A stretch of DNA of 18,045 nt from Salinirussus sp. GTDB lineage: Archaea > Halobacteriota > Halobacteria > Halobacteriales > Haloarculaceae. The notes under the pieces are model-generated. The model was given only the letters and a program-made list of their open reading frames with translations, searched no databases and was not told the origin of the DNA. The stretch's first letter is position 1. Each line of letters begins with the position of its first letter. Shown here in pieces: positions 1 through 6,420 of this stretch. Both the position numbers and the translations under genes were made by a program. Where the stretch lies: NCBI GenBank assembly GCA_028275005.1, contig JAQCNN010000132.1:1-18045 (forward strand), in the 5' to 3' direction.

Positions 1-869
1 ACCTCCTCGGCGCCGTAGACCACACACTCCACCCGGGTGTCCAGGTCGTCCTCGCGGGCGGCGAGCGCGTGGGCGACCGCCACCACCAGCGCCGTCCCGG
101 CGCCGTTGTCCCCGGCGCCCTCCGCGATGTCGTGGGCGTCGACGTGGCTGGTCAACAGCACAACGTCGTCGGTCTCGGGGCCCAACTCGGCGTGGACGTT
201 TTGACTGGTCGCGTCGTGGATGTCCGCCTCGACCTCGACGGTCACGTCCTCGCCCTCGAAGCGACGGGCCAGCCGCGAGCCGACCTCCTTCGAGACACCG
301 ACGGCGGGAATCTCACCGACGGGCGCCGCCTCGGTGCCGACACTGCCGGTCGGCGCGAGACAGCCCTCGACGTGGTTGCGAAAGACGAAGGCCGCGGCGC
401 CGGCCTCGACGGCGTGGTAGTACTTCTCGCGGCGGTGGAGAAAGCGGTCGTGCCAGTCGGGGACGTTGCTCGCAGTCATCACGACCGTGCCCTTGAGGTC
501 GCCGTCTCGCGGGCTCCGCTCGCTCGACCCGTCGGAGTCGCTGCGCGACTCGCGCTCGAAGTCCTCGGGCAGCCCGTACCCCAGGTCGACGAACTCCCCG
601 GTTGCCGTCCCCGACGGGCTACGCGGGAGGGCAATACTCTCCTGGCTCGTCCCCCCGGCGTGGACCGCGGCGGACCCGCGAGCCCAGCCCTGGATGTCGA
701 ACGGCTCGAGCCGGGGGTTTCGGGCGCCGGCCGCCGCCAGTGCGTCGCGGGTGGCCTCGGCGGCCCGACGCTCACCCTCGCTTCCGGCCATCCGGTTTCC
801 GATGTCGACCAGCCGCTCCAGGTGGGTCCAGCCGGCCTCATTCGTGAACGTCTCGCCGATCCAGTCCAT
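1..869 (-). CDS. M28-family zinc metallopeptidase with PA-like insert (C-terminus beyond window)
   Basis: The frame runs from an ATG at 869 leftwards off the window edge, giving 289 codons without a stop. The visible end carries the M28 (aminopeptidase/carboxypeptidase) metal-site signature: SHVDAHD at residues 241-247 (H242, D244), GAGDNGAG at 252-259 (bridging D254), and the E288-E289 pair expected to supply the catalytic base and a zinc ligand. Residues of roughly 125-200 resemble a protease-associated (PA) insert. No signal peptide is visible, so a cytoplasmic enzyme trimming peptides or small amide substrates is likely. A Ser/Asp/Glu/Arg-rich low-complexity stretch lies at about residues 104-124. 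The third zinc ligand and the C-terminus lie outside the window. An A/T box sits 27 nt upstream. The gene is downstream of and codirectional with the 3-hydroxyacyl-CoA dehydrogenase gene, 63 bp away. Family assignment is firm; the substrate is unknown. Confidence 0.88.
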   Translation of the reverse strand, partial: MDWIGETFTNEAGWTHLERLVDIGNRMAGSEGERRAAEATRDALAAAGARNPRLEPFDIQGWARGSAAVHAGGTSQESIALPRSPSGTATGEFVDLGYGLPEDFERESRSDSDGSSERSPRDGDLKGTVVMTASNVPDWHDRFLHRREKYYHAVEAGAAAFVFRNHVEGCLAPTGSVGTEAAPVGEIPAVGVSKEVGSRLARRFEGEDVTVEVEADIHDATSQNVHAELGPETDDVVLLTSHVDAHDIAEGAGDNGAGTALVVAVAHALAAREDDLDTRVECVVYGAEE

Positions 870-890
870 ATGCGCCTCTCGAGGACCGGC

Positions 891-900
891 GGCAAAAGAG
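891..900 (-). promoter_or_regulatory. Core promoter box for the M28 peptidase gene
   Basis: The minus strand reads CTCTTTTGCC, with the T run centred about 27 nt before the ATG at 869. This is the TATA-box position expected for a leaderless haloarchaeal transcript. Confidence 0.5.
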
Positions 901-932
901 TGGTGTGGGGACGGGGCTGTGGGACCGGGTCG

Positions 933-1673
933 TCAGTCCCACTCCTCGCCGAGTCCGGCGAGCGAGAACGGCCCGACAGGCAGGTTGTACCCCTCCTCCA
1001 TCGCGGTGTCGACCTGTTCCTCCGTGGCCACCCCCTCGTCGACGACCTTCCGGGCCTCCTCGCGCATGGCCGCGTAACACCGGTTGGCGACAAAGCCGTA
1101 CTCGCCGGGGGCGTCGTCGATGACCACCGGCTCCTTGCCGACCGCCTCGCACAGCTCCTCCATCAGGTCGACGACCGCCTGGTCGGTCTGCTCCGATTGG
1201 ACGACCTCGACCAGCGGCATGACCGGCGCCGGATTGAAGAAGTGGGCAACGGCAACCCGAGAGGGGTCGGAGACGGCGTTTGCGATACTCGCCACCGAGA
1301 AGCCGCTCGTGTTCGAGTACAGCGGGATATCCTCGGTCACCGCGTCGACCGCCTGGAACACCTGCCCCTTCAGCGAGAGGTCCTCGGTGACCGCCTCGAC
1401 CAGCAGGTCGGCGTCCTCGACGGCCTCCCCGAGGTCCGTCGTCAGCGTCAGCCGGTCCAGGGCGTCCGCCCGCTCCGCCTCGGTGAGGTAGCCGCCCTCG
1501 ACTGCCCGGTCGAGCCCGTAGTTACCGCTTCGGATGCGCTCCTCGGCCGCCTCGAGGATGTCCGCGTCGATATCGCGGACCGAGACGGTGTAGCCGTTCT
1601 GGAGGAACACCTGTCCGATGCCGCTGCCCATGACCCCGCCGCCGACGACGGCGATATTGTCGATGTCTTGCAT
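933..1673 (-). CDS. 3-hydroxyacyl-CoA dehydrogenase, short form lacking the end of the C-terminal domain
   Basis: NAD-dependent oxidation of 3-hydroxyacyl-CoA to 3-oxoacyl-CoA is the expected reaction. The N-terminal Rossmann motif is GGGVMGSG at residues 11-18. The catalytic pair is visible as H144 (AHFFNPAP) and E156 (PLVEVV), with the substrate-site SNTSG at 120-124. I chose the ATG at 1673 because the Rossmann strand begins five residues later; the frame stays open upstream to 1784, but that extension is low-complexity and lies over the divergent promoter region. The protein is only 246 residues and stops just after PVGPFSLAG, where family members normally continue about 40 residues through the rest of the C-terminal helical domain. 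No continuation is apparent in other frames before the next gene. It is transcribed divergently from the acyl-CoA synthetase gene, fitting a role in acyl-CoA breakdown. The family call is firm; activity of the short form is uncertain. Confidence 0.88.
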   Translation of the reverse strand: MQDIDNIAVVGGGVMGSGIGQVFLQNGYTVSVRDIDADILEAAEERIRSGNYGLDRAVEGGYLTEAERADALDRLTLTTDLGEAVEDADLLVEAVTEDLSLKGQVFQAVDAVTEDIPLYSNTSGFSVASIANAVSDPSRVAVAHFFNPAPVMPLVEVVQSEQTDQAVVDLMEELCEAVGKEPVVIDDAPGEYGFVANRCYAAMREEARKVVDEGVATEEQVDTAMEEGYNLPVGPFSLAGLGEEWD

Positions 1674-1740
1674 GGCGTCCCCCGGTGCTCCCGGAGCCGG
1701 CATAGTTCTTCGCCCGGACACCGGGGGGCGGATGCCCAAA

Positions 1741-1750
1741 CGTATAATTC
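1741..1750 (+). promoter_or_regulatory. TATA box of the acyl-CoA synthetase gene
   Basis: CGTATAATTC contains TATAAT centred 28-29 nt before the ATG at 1774. This spacing supports that start and suggests a leaderless mRNA. Confidence 0.6.
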
Positions 1751-1773
1751 CCGGCCGCGTGTGGGTGGTGTTA

Positions 1774-3426
1774 ATGACAGCCAACCCGGAGTACGACGCC
1801 GTCTACGAGTCATTCGAGTGGGAGGACGCCCTGGAGACATACGACTGGGACGCGCCGGCGGAGCTGAACGTCGCCCACGAGGCGTGTGACCGCCACGCCG
1901 GCTCCGGTGACGTCGGCTTCGCCTGGGTCGACCCCGACGGCGACCTGGCGGAGTACACCTTCGGCGAGCTTCAGGAGCGGTCGAACCGGGTGGCGAACGC
2001 ACTCGAGGCGCTGGGGGTCGAGCGCGGCGACCGCGTGACGACGCTGCTCCCGAAGGTGCCGGAGACGATCGTCACGATCCTGGGGATCTGGAAGACAGGC
2101 GCGGTCCACGTCCCCCTCTTTACCGCGTTCGAGACCGGGGCCGTGGAGTACCGGGTCGAGGACGCCGAGCCCGAGGTCTTGGTCTACCACGCCGACCACG
2201 CCGACACCGTCGCCACCGTCGACACCACGGGACTGACGACAGTCAGCGTCGGCGAGGACTCGGCGGCCGACCACGAGTACGGGGCGGCCGTCGCCGACCG
2301 GGCGCCGGAGTATGAGGTCACCCGGACCGCGATGGCCGACCCCTGCACGATGCAGTACACCTCCGGCACCACCGGCCCGCCGAAGGGGGTTGTCCTCCCG
2401 CACAAGGTGCTCCCGGTGCTGTACCCCCACACGAAGTACGTCCTCGATATCCGGCCGGACGACGTTGTCTGGGGGGCCGCCGACCCGAGCTGGTCCTTTG
2501 GCCTCTTCACGACGGGCTTCGGGCCGATGGCCTTCGGTGCGACCCGGGTGCTCCACGCCGGGCAGTTCGACCCCGACCGCTGGGTGGGGATCCTCGCCGA
2601 CCACGACATCTCGGTGTTGGGGGCAGCCCCCAGCGCCTACCGGGGTATCATCGCCGACGGCGAGGAGCTGCTCGAGGGACGGAGCTTCGAGGGGTTGCGG
2701 GTGCTCCACAGCGCGGGCGAGCCGCTCAACCCCGAGGTCGTCGACTGGTTTCGCGACCAGTTCGGCCTGACCGTCCACGACGGCTACGGGCTGACCGAGG
2801 GGGGGATGGTGGTCAACAACTACGCCGGCCTCGACACCGAGGTGAAGCCGGGGTCGATGGGGCTACCCTGCCCCGGCTACGAGGTGACGCTGTTGGACCC
2901 GGAGACGCGCGAGCCCGTCGCGCAGGGCGAGACCGGCGAGATAGCCGTCAAACCCCGTGACTGGCTCCTGATGGACCGCTACTGGGGGCTGCCCGAGCGG
3001 ACCGAGCGGACCTTCGAGGAGGGGTGGCTACTCACCGACGACCTCGCGCACCGTGACACGGACGGCTACTACTGGTACGAGGGCCGAGGTGACGACGTGA
3101 TCATCTCCTCGGGCTACCGGATCGGCCCCTTCGAGGTCGAAAACAGCCTGATAGAGCAGTCGATAGTGGCCGAGGCCGCCGTGATTGGGCTGCCGGACGA
3201 CCAGCGTGGCCAGCGGGTCAAGGCCTTCGTCGTTCCGACCGAGCAACCCGCGGACCCCGACGCCGCCGCCGAGAGGCTGAAACAACACGTCAAGGAGCAA
3301 CAGGCACGACACGCCTACCCCCGGGAGGTCGAGTTCGTCGATGAGCTCCCGAAGACGGCCACCGGAAAGATCCAGCGGTACAAGCTAGAGGAGCGCGACG
3401 CCGACGCGAGCCGGGGGAGCAACTGA
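1774..3426 (+). CDS. Acyl-CoA synthetase (AMP-forming), ANL superfamily
   Basis: The enzyme should activate a carboxylic acid to its acyl-CoA via an acyl-adenylate. All ANL core motifs are visible in the 550-residue protein: the P-loop YTSGTTGPPKG (195-205), YGLTEG (338-343), the ribose-binding aspartate in TDD (421-423), the hinge-region motif YEGRGDD (435-441), SSGYRIGP (445-452), and the catalytic lysine K532 in TATGKIQR near the C-terminus. The overall pattern is closest to medium-chain acyl-CoA or acetyl-CoA-synthetase-like enzymes. I chose the ATG at 1774 because a TATA box lies about 28 nt upstream; the open frame continues back to 1618 but would overlap the divergent dehydrogenase start. 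It converges with the acyl-CoA dehydrogenase gene 46 bp downstream. The exact acid (fatty, branched or aromatic) cannot be read from the sequence. Confidence 0.93.
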   Translation: MTANPEYDAVYESFEWEDALETYDWDAPAELNVAHEACDRHAGSGDVGFAWVDPDGDLAEYTFGELQERSNRVANALEALGVERGDRVTTLLPKVPETIVTILGIWKTGAVHVPLFTAFETGAVEYRVEDAEPEVLVYHADHADTVATVDTTGLTTVSVGEDSAADHEYGAAVADRAPEYEVTRTAMADPCTMQYTSGTTGPPKGVVLPHKVLPVLYPHTKYVLDIRPDDVVWGAADPSWSFGLFTTGFGPMAFGATRVLHAGQFDPDRWVGILADHDISVLGAAPSAYRGIIADGEELLEGRSFEGLRVLHSAGEPLNPEVVDWFRDQFGLTVHDGYGLTEGGMVVNNYAGLDTEVKPGSMGLPCPGYEVTLLDPETREPVAQGETGEIAVKPRDWLLMDRYWGLPERTERTFEEGWLLTDDLAHRDTDGYYWYEGRGDDVIISSGYRIGPFEVENSLIEQSIVAEAAVIGLPDDQRGQRVKAFVVPTEQPADPDAAAERLKQHVKEQQARHAYPREVEFVDELPKTATGKIQRYKLEERDADASRGSN

Positions 3427-3442
3427 ACCGGACAGCCCCTCC

Positions 3443-3470
3443 CGGCGGTGGCCGTCCTCGGTAGCCGCCG
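3443..3470. terminator. Possible stem-loop between convergent genes
   Basis: CGGCGG (3443-3448) and CCGCCG (3465-3470) form a 6-bp perfect inverted repeat with a 16-nt loop. It lies inside the 46-bp gap between the convergent synthetase and acyl-CoA dehydrogenase stops. There is no T tract, and chance pairing is easy at this GC content, so a terminator role is speculative. Confidence 0.2.
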
Positions 3471-3472
3471 TC

Positions 3473-4669
3473 TCAGATCAGCTCACGGGCGATAGTTCGC
3501 TTCTGGATCTCGTCGGTCCCCTCGAAGATACGCAGCACACGGGCGCTGCGGTACTGGCGCTCGATTGGCTGGTTCTTCATGAAGCCGGCCCCGCCGTAGA
3601 CCTGCATGGCGACGTCGGCGGCATCGTTCTGAAGCTGGGCGCCGCGGAGCTTTGCCATCGACTCCTCCTTTCGGGCGCGGTCGCCCTTGTCGATCTTCCA
3701 GGCGGCGTACCGGTAGAGCTGGCGGGCCTGTTCGATGTCGGTCGCCAGGTCCGCGATCTGGAAGGAGATCCCCTGTCGATGGCCGATAGGCTTGCCGAAG
3801 GTCTCCCGGTCGCCGGCGTAGTCCACGGCCAGGTCCAGCAGGAACTGTGCGTTGCCGACCGCGGCGGCGGCGATGTTGATCCGGCCGCCACCGATCCACT
3901 CCATCGCGGCCGAAAAGCCCTCGTCCACCTCGCCGAGGACCTGACCTTCGGGGACCCGACAGTCGTCAAAGCGAAGCTCGGCCTGGCCGCCGGGCGTCAG
4001 CCCCATCGTCCGGTGAACCTTCTCGACGCTGAAGCCGGGGTTGTCGTCGTCGACGAGGAAGCAACTGATCCCCCCGTAGTCGCCGGGCTCGCCGGAGGTC
4101 CGGGCGAACACCATCGCAAAGTCGGCGTAGGGGCCGTTGGTGATCCAGTACTTGCTCCCGTTGATCACCCACTCGTCGCCGTCTTTCTCGGCCGTCGAGT
4201 CCATGAAGTGTGGGTCACTGCCGTGGTCGGGCTCGGTCAGCGCGAAACAGGTCGTCTTCTCCCCCTCCATGACGGGGTAGAGATACTCCTCGCGCTGTTC
4301 GTCGTCGAGTTCCATCAGGATAGGCGTCGGACCGCCCGCACCCCCGAGGATGGCGCTGTGAAAGCCCGGGGGCCGGTTGGCGAGATGCTCGCCGACGATT
4401 CCGCGAGTGAGGATATCGACGCCGCCGCCGCCGACCTCCTCGGGCATGGACATACCGTAAAAGCCCGCCTCGACAGCCTTCTCGCGGACCTGCTCGATGA
4501 TGTCGCGGTACTCGGGGACCTGGTAGTGGTCGTCGTCGACGATGTGTCGCTCGTAGTCCTCACCCAGATACTCCGGGTGCTCGCTCTCCAGTGGCTCGAC
4601 CTCCTGTTCGATAAAGTCGTCTAACGCCTTGTTGATCTGTTTTGCCTCTGAGGGGACAGTAAAGTCCAT
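3473..4669 (-). CDS. Acyl-CoA dehydrogenase (FAD-dependent)
   Basis: It should oxidise acyl-CoA to trans-2-enoyl-CoA and pass electrons to an electron-transfer flavoprotein. The 398-residue length is normal for the family. Visible signatures are FALTEPDHGSD (142-152) and WVINGSKYWITNG (167-179) of the middle beta domain, DRETFGKPIGHRQ (287-299), and the C-terminal block IFEGTDEIQKR (381-391), where E383 aligns with the catalytic base of short- and medium-chain dehydrogenases. The ATG at 4669 has a TATA box 26 nt upstream. The gene has its own promoter and lies 117 bp after the thiolase-like/zinc-ribbon pair in the same direction. A perfect inverted repeat abuts its TATA box, suggesting regulation. 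Chain-length or side-chain preference is not evident. Confidence 0.95.
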   Translation of the reverse strand: MDFTVPSEAKQINKALDDFIEQEVEPLESEHPEYLGEDYERHIVDDDHYQVPEYRDIIEQVREKAVEAGFYGMSMPEEVGGGGVDILTRGIVGEHLANRPPGFHSAILGGAGGPTPILMELDDEQREEYLYPVMEGEKTTCFALTEPDHGSDPHFMDSTAEKDGDEWVINGSKYWITNGPYADFAMVFARTSGEPGDYGGISCFLVDDDNPGFSVEKVHRTMGLTPGGQAELRFDDCRVPEGQVLGEVDEGFSAAMEWIGGGRINIAAAAVGNAQFLLDLAVDYAGDRETFGKPIGHRQGISFQIADLATDIEQARQLYRYAAWKIDKGDRARKEESMAKLRGAQLQNDAADVAMQVYGGAGFMKNQPIERQYRSARVLRIFEGTDEIQKRTIARELI

Positions 4670-4671
4670 AG

Positions 4672-4686
4672 ACGTTCATTACGTTC
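4672..4686 (-). repeat. Direct repeat between TATA box and start of the acyl-CoA dehydrogenase gene
   Basis: The hexamer ACGTTC occurs at 4672-4677 and again at 4681-4686, a 9-bp period, directly before the start codon. It could be half of a regulator site or part of the translation start region; it is short enough to be chance. Confidence 0.3.
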
Positions 4687-4689
4687 TAC

Positions 4690-4699
4690 CGATATAAGT
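4690..4699 (-). promoter_or_regulatory. TATA box of the acyl-CoA dehydrogenase gene
   Basis: The minus strand reads ACTTATATCG, centred about 26 nt before the ATG at 4669. It is one of the most canonical TATA boxes in the window. Confidence 0.65.
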
Positions 4700-4712
4700 A
4701 TGAGTGGCATAC
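4698..4712. promoter_or_regulatory. Putative operator dyad abutting the acyl-CoA dehydrogenase TATA box
   Basis: GTATG-AGTGG-CATAC is a perfect 5-bp inverted repeat with a 5-bp spacer, covering the BRE position and the upstream edge of the TATA box. The location suits a transcription factor that competes with or recruits TFB/TBP. No regulator gene lies next to it. Confidence 0.35.
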
Positions 4713-4742
4713 GATAGACAGACCCACGCAGTGGTAGCCGTG

Positions 4743-4768
4743 GTGGACACCCGAGGAGGGCCGTCCAC
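4743..4768 (-). terminator. Possible stem-loop after the thiolase-like/zinc-ribbon operon
   Basis: GTGGAC (4743-4748) and GTCCAC (4763-4768) are perfect 6-bp arms around a 14-nt loop, just downstream of the zinc-ribbon gene's stop. An alternative pairing of GCCGTGG (4737-4743) with CCACGGC (4765-4771) is also possible. No T tract follows, so function is uncertain. Confidence 0.25.
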
Positions 4769-4786
4769 GGCAGGCACACCGGGCGT

Positions 4787-5203
4787 TCAGACCGGCTCGA
4801 ACCGGGGGACCGCGTGCTCGCCGTCGTCTGTCTCGTGGAAGCACACCTCGACGGGCTGGCCGACTGAGAGGGCCCCAGGGTCGTCGGTGACGATGTTGGT
4901 CAGCAGCCGCGGCCCCTCGGCGAGTTCGACGTAGGCGACCACGTACGGCGTCGCGTCGTCGTACGGCGGTCCGGTCTGGCGCGTGACCGAGTGGGCGTAG
5001 ACCTCCCCCTCACCGCGTGTCTCGACCCACTCGGTGTCCTCGGAGAGACAGTCGGGACACCGGGCCCGCGGGGGGTGGTAGACGCGACCGCAGTCCGTAC
5101 ACTCGGTCACCAGCAGCCGGCCCTCGGCGGCGGCCTCCCAGTACGTCTCGGTCTCGGGGGTCGGGGAGACGTCGGGCGTCGGCAGGGTCGTCTCGTCGGC
5201 CAT
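4787..5203 (-). CDS. Zinc-ribbon/OB-fold protein (DUF35 family), partner of the thiolase-like protein
   Basis: This 138-residue protein has an N-terminal rubredoxin-like zinc ribbon with C35/C38 (CTDC) and C49/C52 (CPDC), followed by an OB-fold with the typical PYVVAYVELAEGPRL stretch (86-100). DUF35 proteins pair with thiolase-superfamily enzymes: in archaea one bridges acetoacetyl-CoA thiolase and HMG-CoA synthase, and in actinobacterial steroid breakdown a DUF35 protein is the obligate partner of a thiolase-like aldolase. Here the ATG at 5203 overlaps the upstream thiolase-like stop in a TGATG arrangement, so translational coupling and a stable complex are likely. A GTG one codon upstream (5206) is an alternative start. 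It probably binds the CoA moiety or shapes the partner's active site. Confidence 0.9.
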   Translation of the reverse strand: MADETTLPTPDVSPTPETETYWEAAAEGRLLVTECTDCGRVYHPPRARCPDCLSEDTEWVETRGEGEVYAHSVTRQTGPPYDDATPYVVAYVELAEGPRLLTNIVTDDPGALSVGQPVEVCFHETDDGEHAVPRFEPV

Positions 5204-6351
5204 CACCGGTCACCCCCGAGGACGAGCGTGGTGCTGGCCATCCGCGTGCCGAGACTCCCGCCGGTGCCGTGGGTGAGGCCAATCTCGCAGTCTGGGACCT
5301 GAACCGGGTCGTTTGCCTCGCCGCGGAGTTGCCGGACCGTCTCGATGATCTTCGGCATCCCGCCGCGGTTCGCGGGGTGGTTGTTGCAGAGCCCACCCCC
5401 GTCGGTGTTAAACGGTAACTCGCCGTCAGGCGCCTGCAGTGTGCCACCCTCGACGAACGCCCCGCCCGCACCCTTCTCGCAGAAGCCAAGATCCTCGAGG
5501 GTCTCGACGACAGTGATCGTGAAGGAGTCGTAGACCGAGGCGTAGTCGATATCGTCGTGGGTGACCCCTGCCGCCTCGAAGGCCCGCGGGCCGGACTCGA
5601 CGGCACCGGTGTGGGTCAGGTCGATGTCGCCGGCGTCGTGGTGTTTGACCGCCTCCCCGTGGCCCAGCACCGACACGCAGTCGCGGTCGAGATCGTCGGC
5701 GACCGCGGGGCTGGTGACGACGACCCCGCCGCCGCCGTCGGAGACGACACAGCAGTCGAGCAGGTGAAGCGGGTCACTGACCAGGCGGGACTCGACGACG
5801 TCCTCGACGGTGACGGGCTCCTGGAACATCGCGTCCTCGTTGTACTGGGCGTGCTCGGCGGCCGCCACCCGGACCTCGGCGAGCTGTTCGGCCGTCGTGC
5901 CGTACTCGTGCATGTGTCGGCGGGCGGCGAGGGCGTACATGTTGACCGTGCCGATCCCGTAGGTCTCCTCGAAATCCGCCTGAGGGCCGGAGGGTGGGCC
6001 GCCGCCGCCGGACCGCGACCGTGGGCGGCCCGCCATCGTAACGAGTGCCACCTCACACTTTCCCGCCGCGACCGCGGCGGCGGCGTGGCCGACGTGAGAG
6101 ACGTACGAGGTGCCACCGAGGTCGGTCGAGTCCACGTAGGAGAGCCCCTCGAGCCCCAGATAGTCGACCATCGACATGACCCGGCCGGGCCGGCCGGCGG
6201 TGAAGTAGCCGTCGACATCGGCCGTCGTGAGTCCGGCGTCCTCGAGGGCCCCGGCGGCGACATCCCCGTGGAGTTGGGCGGTGGACTTGTCGGGGGCGTT
6301 CCGGGTCGGGTGCTCGTACACACCCGCGATCGCGGCGGTGTGGTCTGTCAT
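5203..6351 (-). CDS. Thiolase-fold protein of the SCP2/Ltp-like group, lacking the nucleophilic cysteine
   Basis: This 382-residue protein has a thiolase fold: N-terminal AIAGVYEHPTR (7-17), GALEDAGLTTADVDGYF (34-50), a central LDCCVVSDGGGG block (198-209), DSFTITVVETLEDLGFC (275-291), LPFNTDGGGL (312-321) and C-terminal HGTGGSLGTR (361-370). At the place where thiolases carry the nucleophilic Cys (after about residue 73) it reads DSTDLGGTSY, with no cysteine. H325 (NHP) and H361 are retained. Classical thiolytic cleavage is therefore unlikely. The arrangement with a DUF35 partner recalls Ltp2-type retro-aldol enzymes of steroid side-chain degradation, but that function is inference. The ATG at 6351 has a TATA box 28 nt upstream; an in-frame GTG at 6360 is less likely. 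It is the first gene of a two-gene operon. Confidence 0.88.
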   Translation of the reverse strand: MTDHTAAIAGVYEHPTRNAPDKSTAQLHGDVAAGALEDAGLTTADVDGYFTAGRPGRVMSMVDYLGLEGLSYVDSTDLGGTSYVSHVGHAAAAVAAGKCEVALVTMAGRPRSRSGGGGPPSGPQADFEETYGIGTVNMYALAARRHMHEYGTTAEQLAEVRVAAAEHAQYNEDAMFQEPVTVEDVVESRLVSDPLHLLDCCVVSDGGGGVVVTSPAVADDLDRDCVSVLGHGEAVKHHDAGDIDLTHTGAVESGPRAFEAAGVTHDDIDYASVYDSFTITVVETLEDLGFCEKGAGGAFVEGGTLQAPDGELPFNTDGGGLCNNHPANRGGMPKIIETVRQLRGEANDPVQVPDCEIGLTHGTGGSLGTRMASTTLVLGGDR

Positions 6352-6359
6352 ACCATCCA

Positions 6360-6370
6360 CCGACTGTCGG
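6360..6370. promoter_or_regulatory. Putative operator palindrome in the thiolase-like promoter
   Basis: CCGAC-T-GTCGG is a perfect 11-bp palindrome lying between the TATA box (6376-6382) and the start codon at 6351. A repressor bound there would block initiation. GC-rich palindromes of this size can arise by chance. Confidence 0.3.
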
Positions 6371-6374
6371 TCGA

Positions 6375-6384
6375 GTATTATACC
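6375..6384 (-). promoter_or_regulatory. TATA box of the thiolase-like/zinc-ribbon operon
   Basis: The minus strand carries TATAATA centred 28 nt before the ATG at 6351, in otherwise GC-rich DNA. It supports a leaderless transcript starting at that ATG. Confidence 0.65.
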
Positions 6385-6420
6385 TGCTGGTCGACACCCG
6401 CGGTCACCGCCGACACGCAG

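Noticed and set aside
1674..1784. Earlier start for the 3-hydroxyacyl-CoA dehydrogenase at 1784
   Set aside because: It would add 37 unconserved residues before the Rossmann strand and run through the divergent promoter and start codon.
69..1889. 606-codon open frame on the plus strand
   Set aside because: It lies antisense to the M28 peptidase and 3-hydroxyacyl-CoA dehydrogenase genes; its translation is low-complexity Arg/Gly/Val-rich, as expected for GC-rich antisense frames.
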